In this document: one piece after another, positions 43,575-50,651 of the stretch
Position numbering within the stretch: the stretch's first letter is position 1
Layout: every line of letters starts with the position of its first letter
Assembly: GCA_947589675.1 (NCBI GenBank)
Contig: CANQCI010000005.1
Span: 1-53,569, forward strand
DNA: 53,569 nt
Reading direction: 5' to 3'
Source of the DNA: an uncultured Bacilli bacterium
GTDB taxonomy: Bacteria; Bacillota_I; Bacilli_A; RF39; UBA660
The notes under the pieces: model-generated
The model's input: the letters and a program-made list of their open reading frames with translations, nothing else
What the model was told of the DNA's origin: nothing
The model's database searches: none
Position numbers and translations under genes: made by a program

Positions 43575-43623
43575 AGACATTTTTCGGTAAAGGGAGGCAT
43601 ATAATTTCTTAGGAGGAAATTTT

Positions 43624-44340
43624 ATGAATTGTATAATACCATTTACCAAAGATATTAAGTTTAATACGAATATTAGTGAAATACTAAGTATTTCTTTAGA
43701 GCATGATTATACGCTAAATCCTGAGGAAATACTTGGTAACTTTTTAATTACGGGGGAATATAAAACCCATGAAGTGAGTGTTAATAAAGAAAAGTTTGAA
43801 TATTCACTACCTTTTTCGGTATCGTTAATGTCCCGGATTAAAGAAGATACTTTAGATTTTAATATTGAAGATTTTACTTATGAAGTAATTGATAATAATA
43901 CTTTAAGAGTTAATATTGAATATTCGATTAAAGCTTTAGAGGAAGAAAAGAAAGAAGAAATAAAATTAACAAGGGAAGATACTCTTGATATTGACGATTT
44001 AATAGCGGATAATATCCAAAGTTTAAATTTACCAAAAGAAGATGTTATCCCCGAAGTAATAAAAGAAGAAGTCCCAGTAGTAGAGGAAGATAAAAAAGAA
44101 GTTATTGAAGTCGAAGCTAAAGAAGAATTAAATAAAGAAGAACAAGATACTATTTTAAATAGTATTAATAGTGATGATAATGAATTTGTAACTTATCATA
44201 TTCATGTTTTAAAAGAAAATGAAACAATTGAAACAGTTTGTACTAAGTATGCAACGAGTACCTCTTTAATTGGGGAATATAACGATCTTAGTAACTTAAC
44301 TATTGGGGATAAAATTATTATTCCTGATATAGATGAATAG
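43624..44340 (+). CDS. SpoVID-like protein with C-terminal LysM
   Basis: A 238-residue protein. The N-terminal about 115 residues form a beta-rich domain (IPFTKDIKFNTNISEILSIS, EILGNFLITGEY) like that of SpoVID, the spore-coat encasement factor. A highly acidic linker (about 120-185) and a LysM domain follow (YHIHVLKENETIETVCTKYATSTSLI, IGDKIIIPD). It overlaps the ysxE-like gene by eight bases; spoVID-ysxE adjacency is the Bacillus order and supports the call. AGGAGG precedes the ATG. Confidence 0.8.
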   Translation: MNCIIPFTKDIKFNTNISEILSISLEHDYTLNPEEILGNFLITGEYKTHEVSVNKEKFEYSLPFSVSLMSRIKEDTLDFNIEDFTYEVIDNNTLRVNIEYSIKALEEEKKEEIKLTREDTLDIDDLIADNIQSLNLPKEDVIPEVIKEEVPVVEEDKKEVIEVEAKEELNKEEQDTILNSINSDDNEFVTYHIHVLKENETIETVCTKYATSTSLIGEYNDLSNLTIGDKIIIPDIDE

Positions 44341-45229
44341 AAGCTTAGAAGTACTTAAGAATATTTATAAACCATATCGTTATACTATTAAAGGGAAAGC
44401 AACGGTGTTAGAAACAACCTCGGGAGAGTTTGTTATTAAACCAAAAGATAAAGATTTAAACGACTTATATAATTATTTATTAAGTCGTAATTTTAATAAT
44501 TTCCCTAATTTAATTGACTCTTCAAGGAAAGATGTTAATGTCTTTGAATATGTTGAAGATATTAAAATGCCATTAGAACAAAAATGTGATGATTTAATTG
44601 AATTAATTGCTTCTTTACATAATCGAACTAGTTATTATAAAGAAGTAAGTGAAGATACATTTAAAGCTATCTATGAAGATATATATGCTAATATTATTTA
44701 TTTAAAAAATTATTATAGTTCTTTATATGATTTAGGTTTTAAAGAAGTATATCCCTCACCATCAACTTATTTATTTATGCGTAATTATTCGAAAGTTGCC
44801 GCCTCGATTGATTTTTGTGAAACAGAATTAGAGGCTTGGTATGAGCTTGTTAAAAATGAAACAAAAACAAGGGTAGCTATGCTTCATAATAACTTAGAGT
44901 TAGATCATTTTATTAAAGCTGATCGGGAGATCCTCATAAGTTGGGATCATTATAAAATAGATACACCAGTTTTAGATTTAGTTAATTTATATAAAAAAGA
45001 ATATTTAAAAATGAACTTTGAAGTAATTCTTGCGAAATATTTATCTTTATATCCTTTGTTAGAATCAGAACAAAAATTACTTTTTATATTAATTGCTTTA
45101 CCACCTAGAATGGAAGAAAAGAGTAGTGAGTTTTTGAAGTGTGAAGAAATCGAAAAAATGTTAGATTATGTTTTTAAAACAGAAAACTTACTAAGGCCAT
45201 ATTATACGCATGATGAAGAAGAAAAATAA
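44333..45229 (+). CDS. YsxE/CotS-like spore-coat kinase-fold protein
   Basis: A 298-residue protein with an aminoglycoside-phosphotransferase/CotS-type fold: an N-lobe with ETTSGEFVIKPKD, hinge FEYVEDIKMP, LIASLHNRTSYY, and a catalytic-loop-like AMLHNNLELDHFI followed by ILISWDHYKIDTPVLDL. The usual HxDxxxxN pattern reads HNNLELDH, so the catalytic aspartate is replaced and phosphotransfer is doubtful. Coupled with spoVID-like. The last 39 bases overlap a minus-strand small gene. Confidence 0.8.
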   Translation: MNRSLEVLKNIYKPYRYTIKGKATVLETTSGEFVIKPKDKDLNDLYNYLLSRNFNNFPNLIDSSRKDVNVFEYVEDIKMPLEQKCDDLIELIASLHNRTSYYKEVSEDTFKAIYEDIYANIIYLKNYYSSLYDLGFKEVYPSPSTYLFMRNYSKVAASIDFCETELEAWYELVKNETKTRVAMLHNNLELDHFIKADREILISWDHYKIDTPVLDLVNLYKKEYLKMNFEVILAKYLSLYPLLESEQKLLFILIALPPRMEEKSSEFLKCEEIEKMLDYVFKTENLLRPYYTHDEEEK

Positions 45230-45367
45230 AAATATTTCTAAAAGTAAAACAAATATATTCCATCTAAAAGGTAATATTAATGTAATAAGAGCTTGATAAA
45301 ATATAAGTATTCCTAGAATAAATAAAATAATAACGGTAAAACCATTACCACGTTTCATTGGTTTCAT
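45191..45367 (-). CDS. Small two-helix membrane protein, 58 aa
   Basis: Read on the minus strand: AGGTGAT, then ATG (45367), a basic start (MKPMKRGNGF), a first hydrophobic helix (TVIILFILGILIFYQALITLI), a short turn PFRW, and a second very hydrophobic helix rich in Leu and Phe, ending IIWP. A TATACT -10-like block precedes the ribosome site. It overlaps the 3' end of the ysxE-like gene antisense. Function unknown; the small size and good start signals make it more than a chance frame. Confidence 0.6.
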   Translation of the reverse strand: MKPMKRGNGFTVIILFILGILIFYQALITLILPFRWNIFVLLLEIFLFFFFIMRIIWP

Positions 45368-45464
45368 TTAATCACCTAGTATAATATATTATTTTTTATT
45401 CTAAAGGTTGAATTTGATATAAATAAAAAAAGATGTATAATACAATTATTACTAATTTTAGATA

Positions 45465-45494
45465 TTGAATTATTATAAAAAATTAGTATATAAT
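45465..45494 (+). promoter_or_regulatory. Promoter of the plus-strand RNA of the type I-like locus
   Basis: TTGAAT at 45465-45470, an 18-base spacer, and TATAAT at 45489-45494. A transcript would start near 45501. Confidence 0.65.
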
Positions 45495-45500
45495 ATTATT

Positions 45501-45636
45501 GAACAGAAATTGTTTCTCTCTGTTCTAAAATTTATGAGACTAAAAAGAGATATCTATTTTGTTGTTAGATGCTCGTTAGTCCAATTGTTTTTTGGCTTGG
45601 AGCACCTTATCTAAGAAGACATGGTGCTCATTTTTT
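45501..45636 (+). ncRNA. Candidate antisense RNA (antitoxin-like)
   Basis: About 136 bases from the promoter above to a terminator (GGAGCACC/GGTGCTC, 45599-45629, then TTTTTT). It opens with a 7-bp hairpin GAACAGA/TCTGTTC (about 45501-45526). Its only frame, 26 codons from 45534, lacks a ribosome site. It is complementary to the 3' half of the minus-strand transcript described next, ending at the stop codon of that small frame. This is the layout of SR4/bsrG and RatA/txpA antisense pairs. Confidence 0.55.
45599..45636 (+). terminator. Terminator of the antisense RNA
   Basis: GAGCACC at 45600-45606 with GGTGCTC at 45623-45629, a 16-base loop, then ATTTTTT. Confidence 0.8.
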
Positions 45637-45697
45637 AATGTCTTGGTTGATTTTGTAATAAATACAAAATGATTACTAGAATAACTAAGTATTCCAT
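45635..45697 (-). CDS. Candidate type I toxin peptide, 20 aa
   Basis: The frame reads MEYLVILVIILYLLQ and then the polar tail NQPRH: a single membrane helix with a charged end, in the size class of Ibs-type toxins. A TTG four codons upstream (45709) could extend it. Its ATG overlaps the end of an 11-codon leader frame (45685-45720) that has the good ribosome site AGCGAGG and starts at ATG 45720, so translation may be coupled as in hok/mok. A 45-codon frame also exists in the third phase. Toxicity is inference. Confidence 0.45.
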   Translation of the reverse strand: MEYLVILVIILYLLQNQPRH

Positions 45698-45720
45698 AAA
45701 TCCACACAATCATAGGACAT
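45685..45720 (-). CDS. Candidate leader peptide of the toxin frame, 11 aa
   Basis: MSYDCVDLWNT, starting at ATG 45720 five bases after the AGGTG of the sequestered ribosome site. Its stop (45687-45685) lies ten bases past the toxin ATG, so a ribosome finishing here could restart on the toxin frame. Confidence 0.4.
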   Translation of the reverse strand: MSYDCVDLWNT

Positions 45721-45879
45721 CACACCTCGCTTTCCGTTAAAAAATTAAATTGGACTAGCGAGGAAAGCACCAACAACAATAGATATCTCTAAATAGTATT
45801 ATAATATGAAACAATTTAAAAATCATTAAAAAATTAACAATAAAAACATATTTTTTAAAAAATTAAAATTTAAAATAGG

Positions 45880-46308
45880 TACGACACTTATGCTTATATT
45901 GTCGCCCAAAGGGGAACTGGGGAAGTGCTGAGATTGGTGTTGTTGCCGGCACCATGTACTCTTAACTTTTAATAATGATGATGGTGATATAATAATTGTT
46001 GAAACGGCTACTGTTAAAGCTCAATTAGTTCCTAATAATAACACAAATAAAGCTCATGAAAAATATAGCATCTTTTTAGTAATTAAAAACAATGTTTTAG
46101 ACAATTGATGCTTAAAGATGAACCAGAAGAAAAAACATAGCAAATCGAAGTAGATTTAATTATTTTAGTTCAAGATCAAAATAAAAATACAGGTAATACT
46201 TTTGCGGGAAGTATTTATATAACAAGTGAAAGTGATAACAAATTAAATGAAATAATTACTTTTGAAACTCCAGAAGATGCAGAGCATCCCTTCCGGATTG
46301 TTGTATAG
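45880..46308 (+). pseudogene. Decayed TasA-leader surface protein gene
   Basis: Broken pieces in changing frames match the N-terminal part of the 2046 gene product. TYAYIVAQRGTG corresponds to TYAYFIAQKGTG. VKAQLVPNNNTNKAHEKYSIFLVIKNN corresponds to the parent's ATLTPNNTTNIAHDTYNVYLIIENN. QIEVDLIILVQDQNKNTGNTFAGSIYITS corresponds to QIEVTLVNLESDQFVNTGKTFTGSILITS. The start and signal peptide are lost, there are frameshifts near 45910 and 45965, an in-frame TGA near 46107, an internal deletion and an in-frame TAG before the last block. A strong terminator follows, so the gene once ended here. Confidence 0.85.
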
Positions 46309-46310
46309 AA

Positions 46311-46336
46311 AATCAACCATAGCTGGTTGATTTTTT
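46311..46336 (+). terminator. Rho-independent terminator
   Basis: A perfect 9-bp stem AATCAACCA (46311-46319) with TGGTTGATT (46324-46332), then T. It sits directly behind the pseudogene and isolates the prepilin operon. Confidence 0.85.
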
Positions 46337-46390
46337 CCTGTCTTTTTGCTATTATTTTAATAGATAAATAATAAGGTAGGTTCCTAGTTT

Positions 46391-47713
46391 ATGAAAGAAA
46401 AAAATAATTCTTTAACAAAGCATTTCCTTATAATTGGTTTAGTGTTGTTTTTATTAACAACATCTCTTTCTTATGCCTATTTTGCTAATTACTATGGACC
46501 CGCAGCAAGTGCTGATATTAATATAAATATAACGGATATGGACGAATTATATTTAACCGTTAGTAATGATTTAAATTTACATTTAACCCAATTTAATTTA
46601 CAGGAAGCGGGAGGAAACTTAACTGATAGTGCGACGGCAACCGCAAGTTTCAAGGGAAGCAAGGGTAATTCTAAGATTATGCCAATGTTCTTAGATCCTA
46701 ATGAAGAAAGAAAAAATTATTATGTGTATTTTAATATTCAAAAAAATACTTATATTTATACCCAAGATGAAAATACACCTGAAATAATTTTAACAATTAC
46801 GAAACCAGATGGGGAAGTTTTAAAAGAAGTTGAAGGGTTAAAATATGTAACCTATAATAATATCGAAGGTTTTGATATTACGACTAAACAAGGACTTTAT
46901 ACTATTGCTAAACTTTATAATATTAAATCTAGTGGGAAAAATACTATTCAAAATTGGGATTTTAAAGTTACTTTTGTTAATTTAGAAACTAATCAAAAAG
47001 AAAATGCGGGAAAAGAATTAGATGCGAAAATAATTATTCAAGATCAAGAATATACAGATAATAATTTGGCTAGTAAAATTATTACCACGGGGATAAATGA
47101 TAATAGTTTAGTAAAAGATGATTTAAATAATTATTATTTTATCGGGGATAATCCCAATAATTATATTTGTTTAAGTAATGATTGTAATGATGATTTATAC
47201 CAAATAATAGGTATATTTAATGAAACAGGTAATTATCAAGTTAAATTAATTAAAGTAAATGATATGGATTTATCTTTTATGGAAGTTAAAAATTATTTTA
47301 ATGAAGAATATTTAAGTAATAATCCTGAATATCTTAATTATGTGGTTATTCATAGTTGGGATTATAGTAGTATTCCTTATGAATATCTAAATAATCTTGA
47401 CCAAATAAATGATTTTAATAATGTTAGTTTGATTGGTGCCTTTGGAGGTTTAATTAGTCTAAGTGATTATTTAAATTTAAAAAACTATAATGCTACTTGG
47501 TTAAATTTACAAAATAATTGGTTAATAAATGGGGAAAGTGAAGAAATAAACTATTATGTTAATGAACTTGAGGTAATTGATAAAGCTAGTGTAAGTGAGA
47601 TTAAAAAAATTAGACCAGTTGTTTATTTAAATAGTAGTATTTTATATAAAAGTGGAATGGGTAGTATTGATAATCCTTACAAAATAATGAATGTAGGCGA
47701 AGAAAATGAATAA
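46391..47713 (+). CDS. TasA-leader surface protein, first gene of the prepilin-like operon
   Basis: A 440-residue exported protein. The signal segment (about 11-31) ends in SYAYF, again the TasA/camelysin type, followed by a TasA-like beta domain (about 38-220). The C-terminal half (about 240-435) is a second domain containing YYFIGDNPNNYICL, YQIIGIF, LIKVND and IRPVVYLNSSILYKSGMGSIDNPYKI. The same domain, with NPNNYVCF, YRIIGIF and VRPTFYL, is found in the third gene of this operon, there behind a prepilin-like start. I think it resembles DUF6273-type domains but am not certain. It overlaps the next gene by eight bases. Probably a surface fibre or pilus-associated protein. Confidence 0.8.
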   Translation: MKEKNNSLTKHFLIIGLVLFLLTTSLSYAYFANYYGPAASADININITDMDELYLTVSNDLNLHLTQFNLQEAGGNLTDSATATASFKGSKGNSKIMPMFLDPNEERKNYYVYFNIQKNTYIYTQDENTPEIILTITKPDGEVLKEVEGLKYVTYNNIEGFDITTKQGLYTIAKLYNIKSSGKNTIQNWDFKVTFVNLETNQKENAGKELDAKIIIQDQEYTDNNLASKIITTGINDNSLVKDDLNNYYFIGDNPNNYICLSNDCNDDLYQIIGIFNETGNYQVKLIKVNDMDLSFMEVKNYFNEEYLSNNPEYLNYVVIHSWDYSSIPYEYLNNLDQINDFNNVSLIGAFGGLISLSDYLNLKNYNATWLNLQNNWLINGESEEINYYVNELEVIDKASVSEIKKIRPVVYLNSSILYKSGMGSIDNPYKIMNVGEENE

Positions 47714-48284
47714 TAAAGGGTTTATATTTATTGAAACAATTATTACGGTTGTTATTTTATCTTCAACCTTAATCCTTTTATATAATACTTATAGTAGTGC
47801 TATAGCTGATGAAAAAGATCGTCTGCATTATGATGATGTAGCTTATATCTATCGAACTAATTATATTCGCAACTTTTTAGTTGATCACTCTAATTTAAAT
47901 CAAGTTAAAGACTTCTCTTTTGAAAATTCCTATGCTGTAACAATTGGACCTTATTTGGGTTCTATGTTTACCGAAGAACAAATGAATCAAAATTATCCAA
48001 CCAGTTTTCAAACTTTATATGATGCCTTTAATATAAATCAAATTGTCTTAGTAAAATCAGATTATATATCTCGTTGTTATCAAGATACAGATCCCTTATG
48101 TAGTGCATCACATAATGGTTTAGGTTTAAATTTAACTAATTATTTAAAGAGTTTAAATGATATAAGTTATCAATATTATTTAGTGGTGGAATATGCTGAG
48201 AAAAATTTAGGAGGGCGTTTTCAAAAATGTTATCCTTTAATTGATAGTGATTGTAAATCCTATTATGTTAGTTTAGGAATCTAG
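47706..48284 (+). CDS. Prepilin-like protein 1
   Basis: A 192-residue protein with a class III/type IV prepilin start: KG-FIFIETIITVVIL, with the processing glycine, Phe1 and Glu5 of the mature form, then a hydrophobic helix. The C-terminal part has four cysteines (CYQDTDPLC, CYPLIDSDC) likely paired as disulfides. The ATG lies inside the end of the preceding gene. It could be a minor pilin or pseudopilin. No prepilin peptidase, ATPase or platform protein is in the window. Confidence 0.8.
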   Translation: MNNKGFIFIETIITVVILSSTLILLYNTYSSAIADEKDRLHYDDVAYIYRTNYIRNFLVDHSNLNQVKDFSFENSYAVTIGPYLGSMFTEEQMNQNYPTSFQTLYDAFNINQIVLVKSDYISRCYQDTDPLCSASHNGLGLNLTNYLKSLNDISYQYYLVVEYAEKNLGGRFQKCYPLIDSDCKSYYVSLGI

Positions 48285-48291
48285 GTGAATT

Positions 48292-49218
48292 ATGCTTAAT
48301 AAAAATGGTTTTATATCTACTGCGGTAGTTTATACTTTCTTTTTTGTTTTTTTAATGATGTTATTATATATAATTAATGATTTTGTAGATAATCGGTTAT
48401 ATTTATCTAATATTAAAACAGATATTAAAAATAATTTAACTGATACTAATTTTTCTTATTATTTAATTAATAGATATCAAGATCCTAATGTTAAATTAAC
48501 TAATCATAATATATTTTTATTAACAGGAGCTAATGATAATAGTTATCGCTATGAGGGGGCTAATCCCAATAATTATGTTTGCTTTGGGTCAGTGGCTAAT
48601 CCATGTCCAGCTGAAAATGTTTACCGGATAATTGGCATTTTTAATAATCGGGTGAAATTAATTCGGAATCTTCCTGTATCGAATGATTCGTGGGATTTGC
48701 GGGCTTCAACTGCTTGGCAATTTACAATGTTATATGAATATTTGAATAATACTTTCTTAAATACTTTTAATAGTCAGTGGCAAAGTAAAATTGATACATC
48801 AAAATGGTATGGAATGAGTTTTCCAGAGGCTAAAATTGCTTTACCAGCAAAGGCTTTATATTTAGAAGAAGTGGGTAATGTGGATCGGAATTATTCGCAT
48901 CCGGAAGGTAAAATTGGTTTAATGTATATCAGTGATTATGCTTTTGCGGCCGAGACTAGTTTATGGGCTAATAATTTAACAACTTATAGTGTAACTAAAA
49001 CTAAAAATTGGCTTTTTAATGGGGGTAATCAATGGACTGTAACTTCTCTTCGGGAAGGTAGTAATCTAAAAGCTTATTTTGTTAGTAATACTGGTGATGT
49101 TCGAGCGGGATTATTTACTGATGTTTATCAAGTAAGACCAACATTCTATTTAAGTACTCAAACGCAAATTCAAAGTGGAACAGGGAAAAGTAATGATCCT
49201 TATCGCATCATTGTCTAA
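48292..49218 (+). CDS. Prepilin-like protein 2 with surface domain
   Basis: A 308-residue protein. Its start KNG-FISTAVVYTFFFVF has the glycine and hydrophobic helix of a prepilin but lacks Glu5, as some minor pilins do. The rest (about 75-308) is the same surface domain as in the first gene of the operon: NPNNYVCF, VYRIIGIFNNRVKLI, WLFNGG, VRPTFYLS, DPYRIIV. AGGTGA precedes the ATG, 7 bases after the previous stop. Confidence 0.78.
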   Translation: MLNKNGFISTAVVYTFFFVFLMMLLYIINDFVDNRLYLSNIKTDIKNNLTDTNFSYYLINRYQDPNVKLTNHNIFLLTGANDNSYRYEGANPNNYVCFGSVANPCPAENVYRIIGIFNNRVKLIRNLPVSNDSWDLRASTAWQFTMLYEYLNNTFLNTFNSQWQSKIDTSKWYGMSFPEAKIALPAKALYLEEVGNVDRNYSHPEGKIGLMYISDYAFAAETSLWANNLTTYSVTKTKNWLFNGGNQWTVTSLREGSNLKAYFVSNTGDVRAGLFTDVYQVRPTFYLSTQTQIQSGTGKSNDPYRIIV

Positions 49219-49232
49219 AGTAGGTGAAATAA

Positions 49233-49787
49233 ATGAAATTAAATAAAAAAGGAACAACTTTAATTGAATTAATTATAAGTATTGTTTTAATTAGTGTTGT
49301 TTTAGGATTTATGTTCCGGCTTTTAATTGATTTAGATAATGAACAAAATAATAATACTTTTGCCGTGGATAATCAAATTAAAAGAGCGGAGATAATTAAA
49401 TTTATTGAAAATGATATTACGAATAAAAAGTTATCGTTAGTAAATGCCAATGGAAGTAATGGTTCTACTTTAGTCATTAATTTTAATTTTAAAGATGGGA
49501 CTAATGGCAAAATTACGGCAACAGCCAGTTACTTAGAATATAAAAATAGTAAGAATGAAACTAGACATTGGACAATGCAAAATTGTACGCTTTATCCAAC
49601 TAGAGCTTTAGTAACCTTAAATAAAGATACAAATATTTATGCCATGGATATTAATATTGAAATTCATACTGCTAATGATTTAAATAGTACGACTAATAAT
49701 AATCATGTTGATGATATTTCTCTTAGTTATGTTGGGAATGTTTCCGATTATAATCCTACTTTAACTTGTCTAGGCATAGGCTGTTAA
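49233..49787 (+). CDS. Prepilin-like protein 3
   Basis: A 184-residue protein with a textbook prepilin N-terminus KKG-TTLIELIISIVLIS (Glu5 present) and a soluble C-terminal domain ending in CLGIGC. The pattern is that of ComGF/PulJ-like minor pilins. AGGTGA lies before the ATG. The last 18 bases overlap the convergent ylbJ-like gene. Confidence 0.82.
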   Translation: MKLNKKGTTLIELIISIVLISVVLGFMFRLLIDLDNEQNNNTFAVDNQIKRAEIIKFIENDITNKKLSLVNANGSNGSTLVINFNFKDGTNGKITATASYLEYKNSKNETRHWTMQNCTLYPTRALVTLNKDTNIYAMDINIEIHTANDLNSTTNNNHVDDISLSYVGNVSDYNPTLTCLGIGC

Positions 49788-50612
49788 AATTAAAGCAATG
49801 ATTGAGCCCATGATTCGTCCCTTTAAAAAGTATTTATAATCTAAGTTACTTTCATCTAAAATACATTTTATCTGGGTATGAATTGATAACCCGCCAAAAG
49901 AAATGAAAAAGATACTAATCATTTCTTTTATTTTGGTACTTAATTTTATTTCAGCTAAATAATTTAAGCCTTGAGTAACTTCAAGAATCCCGCGAATCAT
50001 TAAAGACTTAAATAAACTTAATTTTAAAATATGAATTAAAATATTACTTAAGACTAAATAAAATACAATTGCTCCAAGCACCATGGAAGTTGTATTAATA
50101 CCTTTTTTAATAGCTAAAGAAAGATTAAAATGAGGATTACTTGGTTTAAATTTAATTGGTTCTAATTGTTTTTTAGATAAAATATAAATAATAATATTAC
50201 TTAGATAATGAATAATTATTAACTTAAAAGTAATTGCTTGATTATGAAAAATACTGGTAAGGATTGTAACTAAAAATAAAGGATTACTAAAGTAAGTAAA
50301 TAATAAATTAAGATTAGCATTATTTTTAGTTAAATAATTTTCTTGGTATAAGCTATTAATAATATAAGCACTCGTGGGACTTCCTGATAAAAGACTCATA
50401 ATAAATATATAATGACTAGCATTTTTAAAAAGATGAGCAAAATCTAAATTAATTAATAATTCGTTTAGAATAATCATAATAAAAAGATAGGGAAATACTT
50501 TATTAAGCCAAATATCAGTAGCTTTAATTGTTGAAGTTAAAACTAAATTATAATTTGTAAATATTAGTCCAATAAAGGCAATTATACTTATAATTAATAA
50601 TTTTCTTTTCAT
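49770..50612 (-). CDS. YlbJ-like sporulation membrane protein
   Basis: A 280-residue membrane protein with about eight helices. It has the features of YlbJ/nucleoside-recognition (gate) proteins: WLNKVFPYLFIMIILNELL near the start, MSLLSGSPTSAYIINSLY in the middle, and ISFGGLSIHTQIKCIL near the end. In Bacillus YlbJ is a forespore protein. It is divergent from ylbL-like, the same neighbourhood as ylbJ-ylbK-ylbL. Somewhat shorter than Bacillus YlbJ (about 400). Confidence 0.8.
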   Translation of the reverse strand: MKRKLLIISIIAFIGLIFTNYNLVLTSTIKATDIWLNKVFPYLFIMIILNELLINLDFAHLFKNASHYIFIMSLLSGSPTSAYIINSLYQENYLTKNNANLNLLFTYFSNPLFLVTILTSIFHNQAITFKLIIIHYLSNIIIYILSKKQLEPIKFKPSNPHFNLSLAIKKGINTTSMVLGAIVFYLVLSNILIHILKLSLFKSLMIRGILEVTQGLNYLAEIKLSTKIKEMISIFFISFGGLSIHTQIKCILDESNLDYKYFLKGRIMGSIIALILTAYA

Positions 50613-50651
50613 ATCTTCATCCTTTTTTGCTATAATTAATTAGGTGATATC

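Larger units (their letters stand above)
45540..45791 (-). ncRNA. Candidate toxin mRNA with paired 5' and 3' ends
   Basis: A minus-strand transcript would start near 45791 (TATAAT at 45803-45798). Its first 12 bases are exactly complementary to its last 12 (45779-45790 with 45546-45557), a second 10-bp block pairs further in (45748-45757 with 45577-45586), and T bases follow the 3' arm. Close to the 5' end CCTCGCT can pair with AGCGAGG, hiding the ribosome site. End-to-end pairing and a hidden ribosome site are typical of type I toxin mRNAs. Confidence 0.5.

Noticed and set aside
45534-45614. 26-codon plus-strand frame in the antisense RNA
   Set aside because: No ribosome site before the ATG, and most of it overlaps the inverted repeat and terminator stem.
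45563-45708. 45-codon frame in the third phase of the minus-strand transcript
   Set aside because: It starts further from the ribosome site than the 11-codon leader and reads through the antisense-terminator hairpin. The 20-codon frame fits better, but this one cannot be fully excluded.
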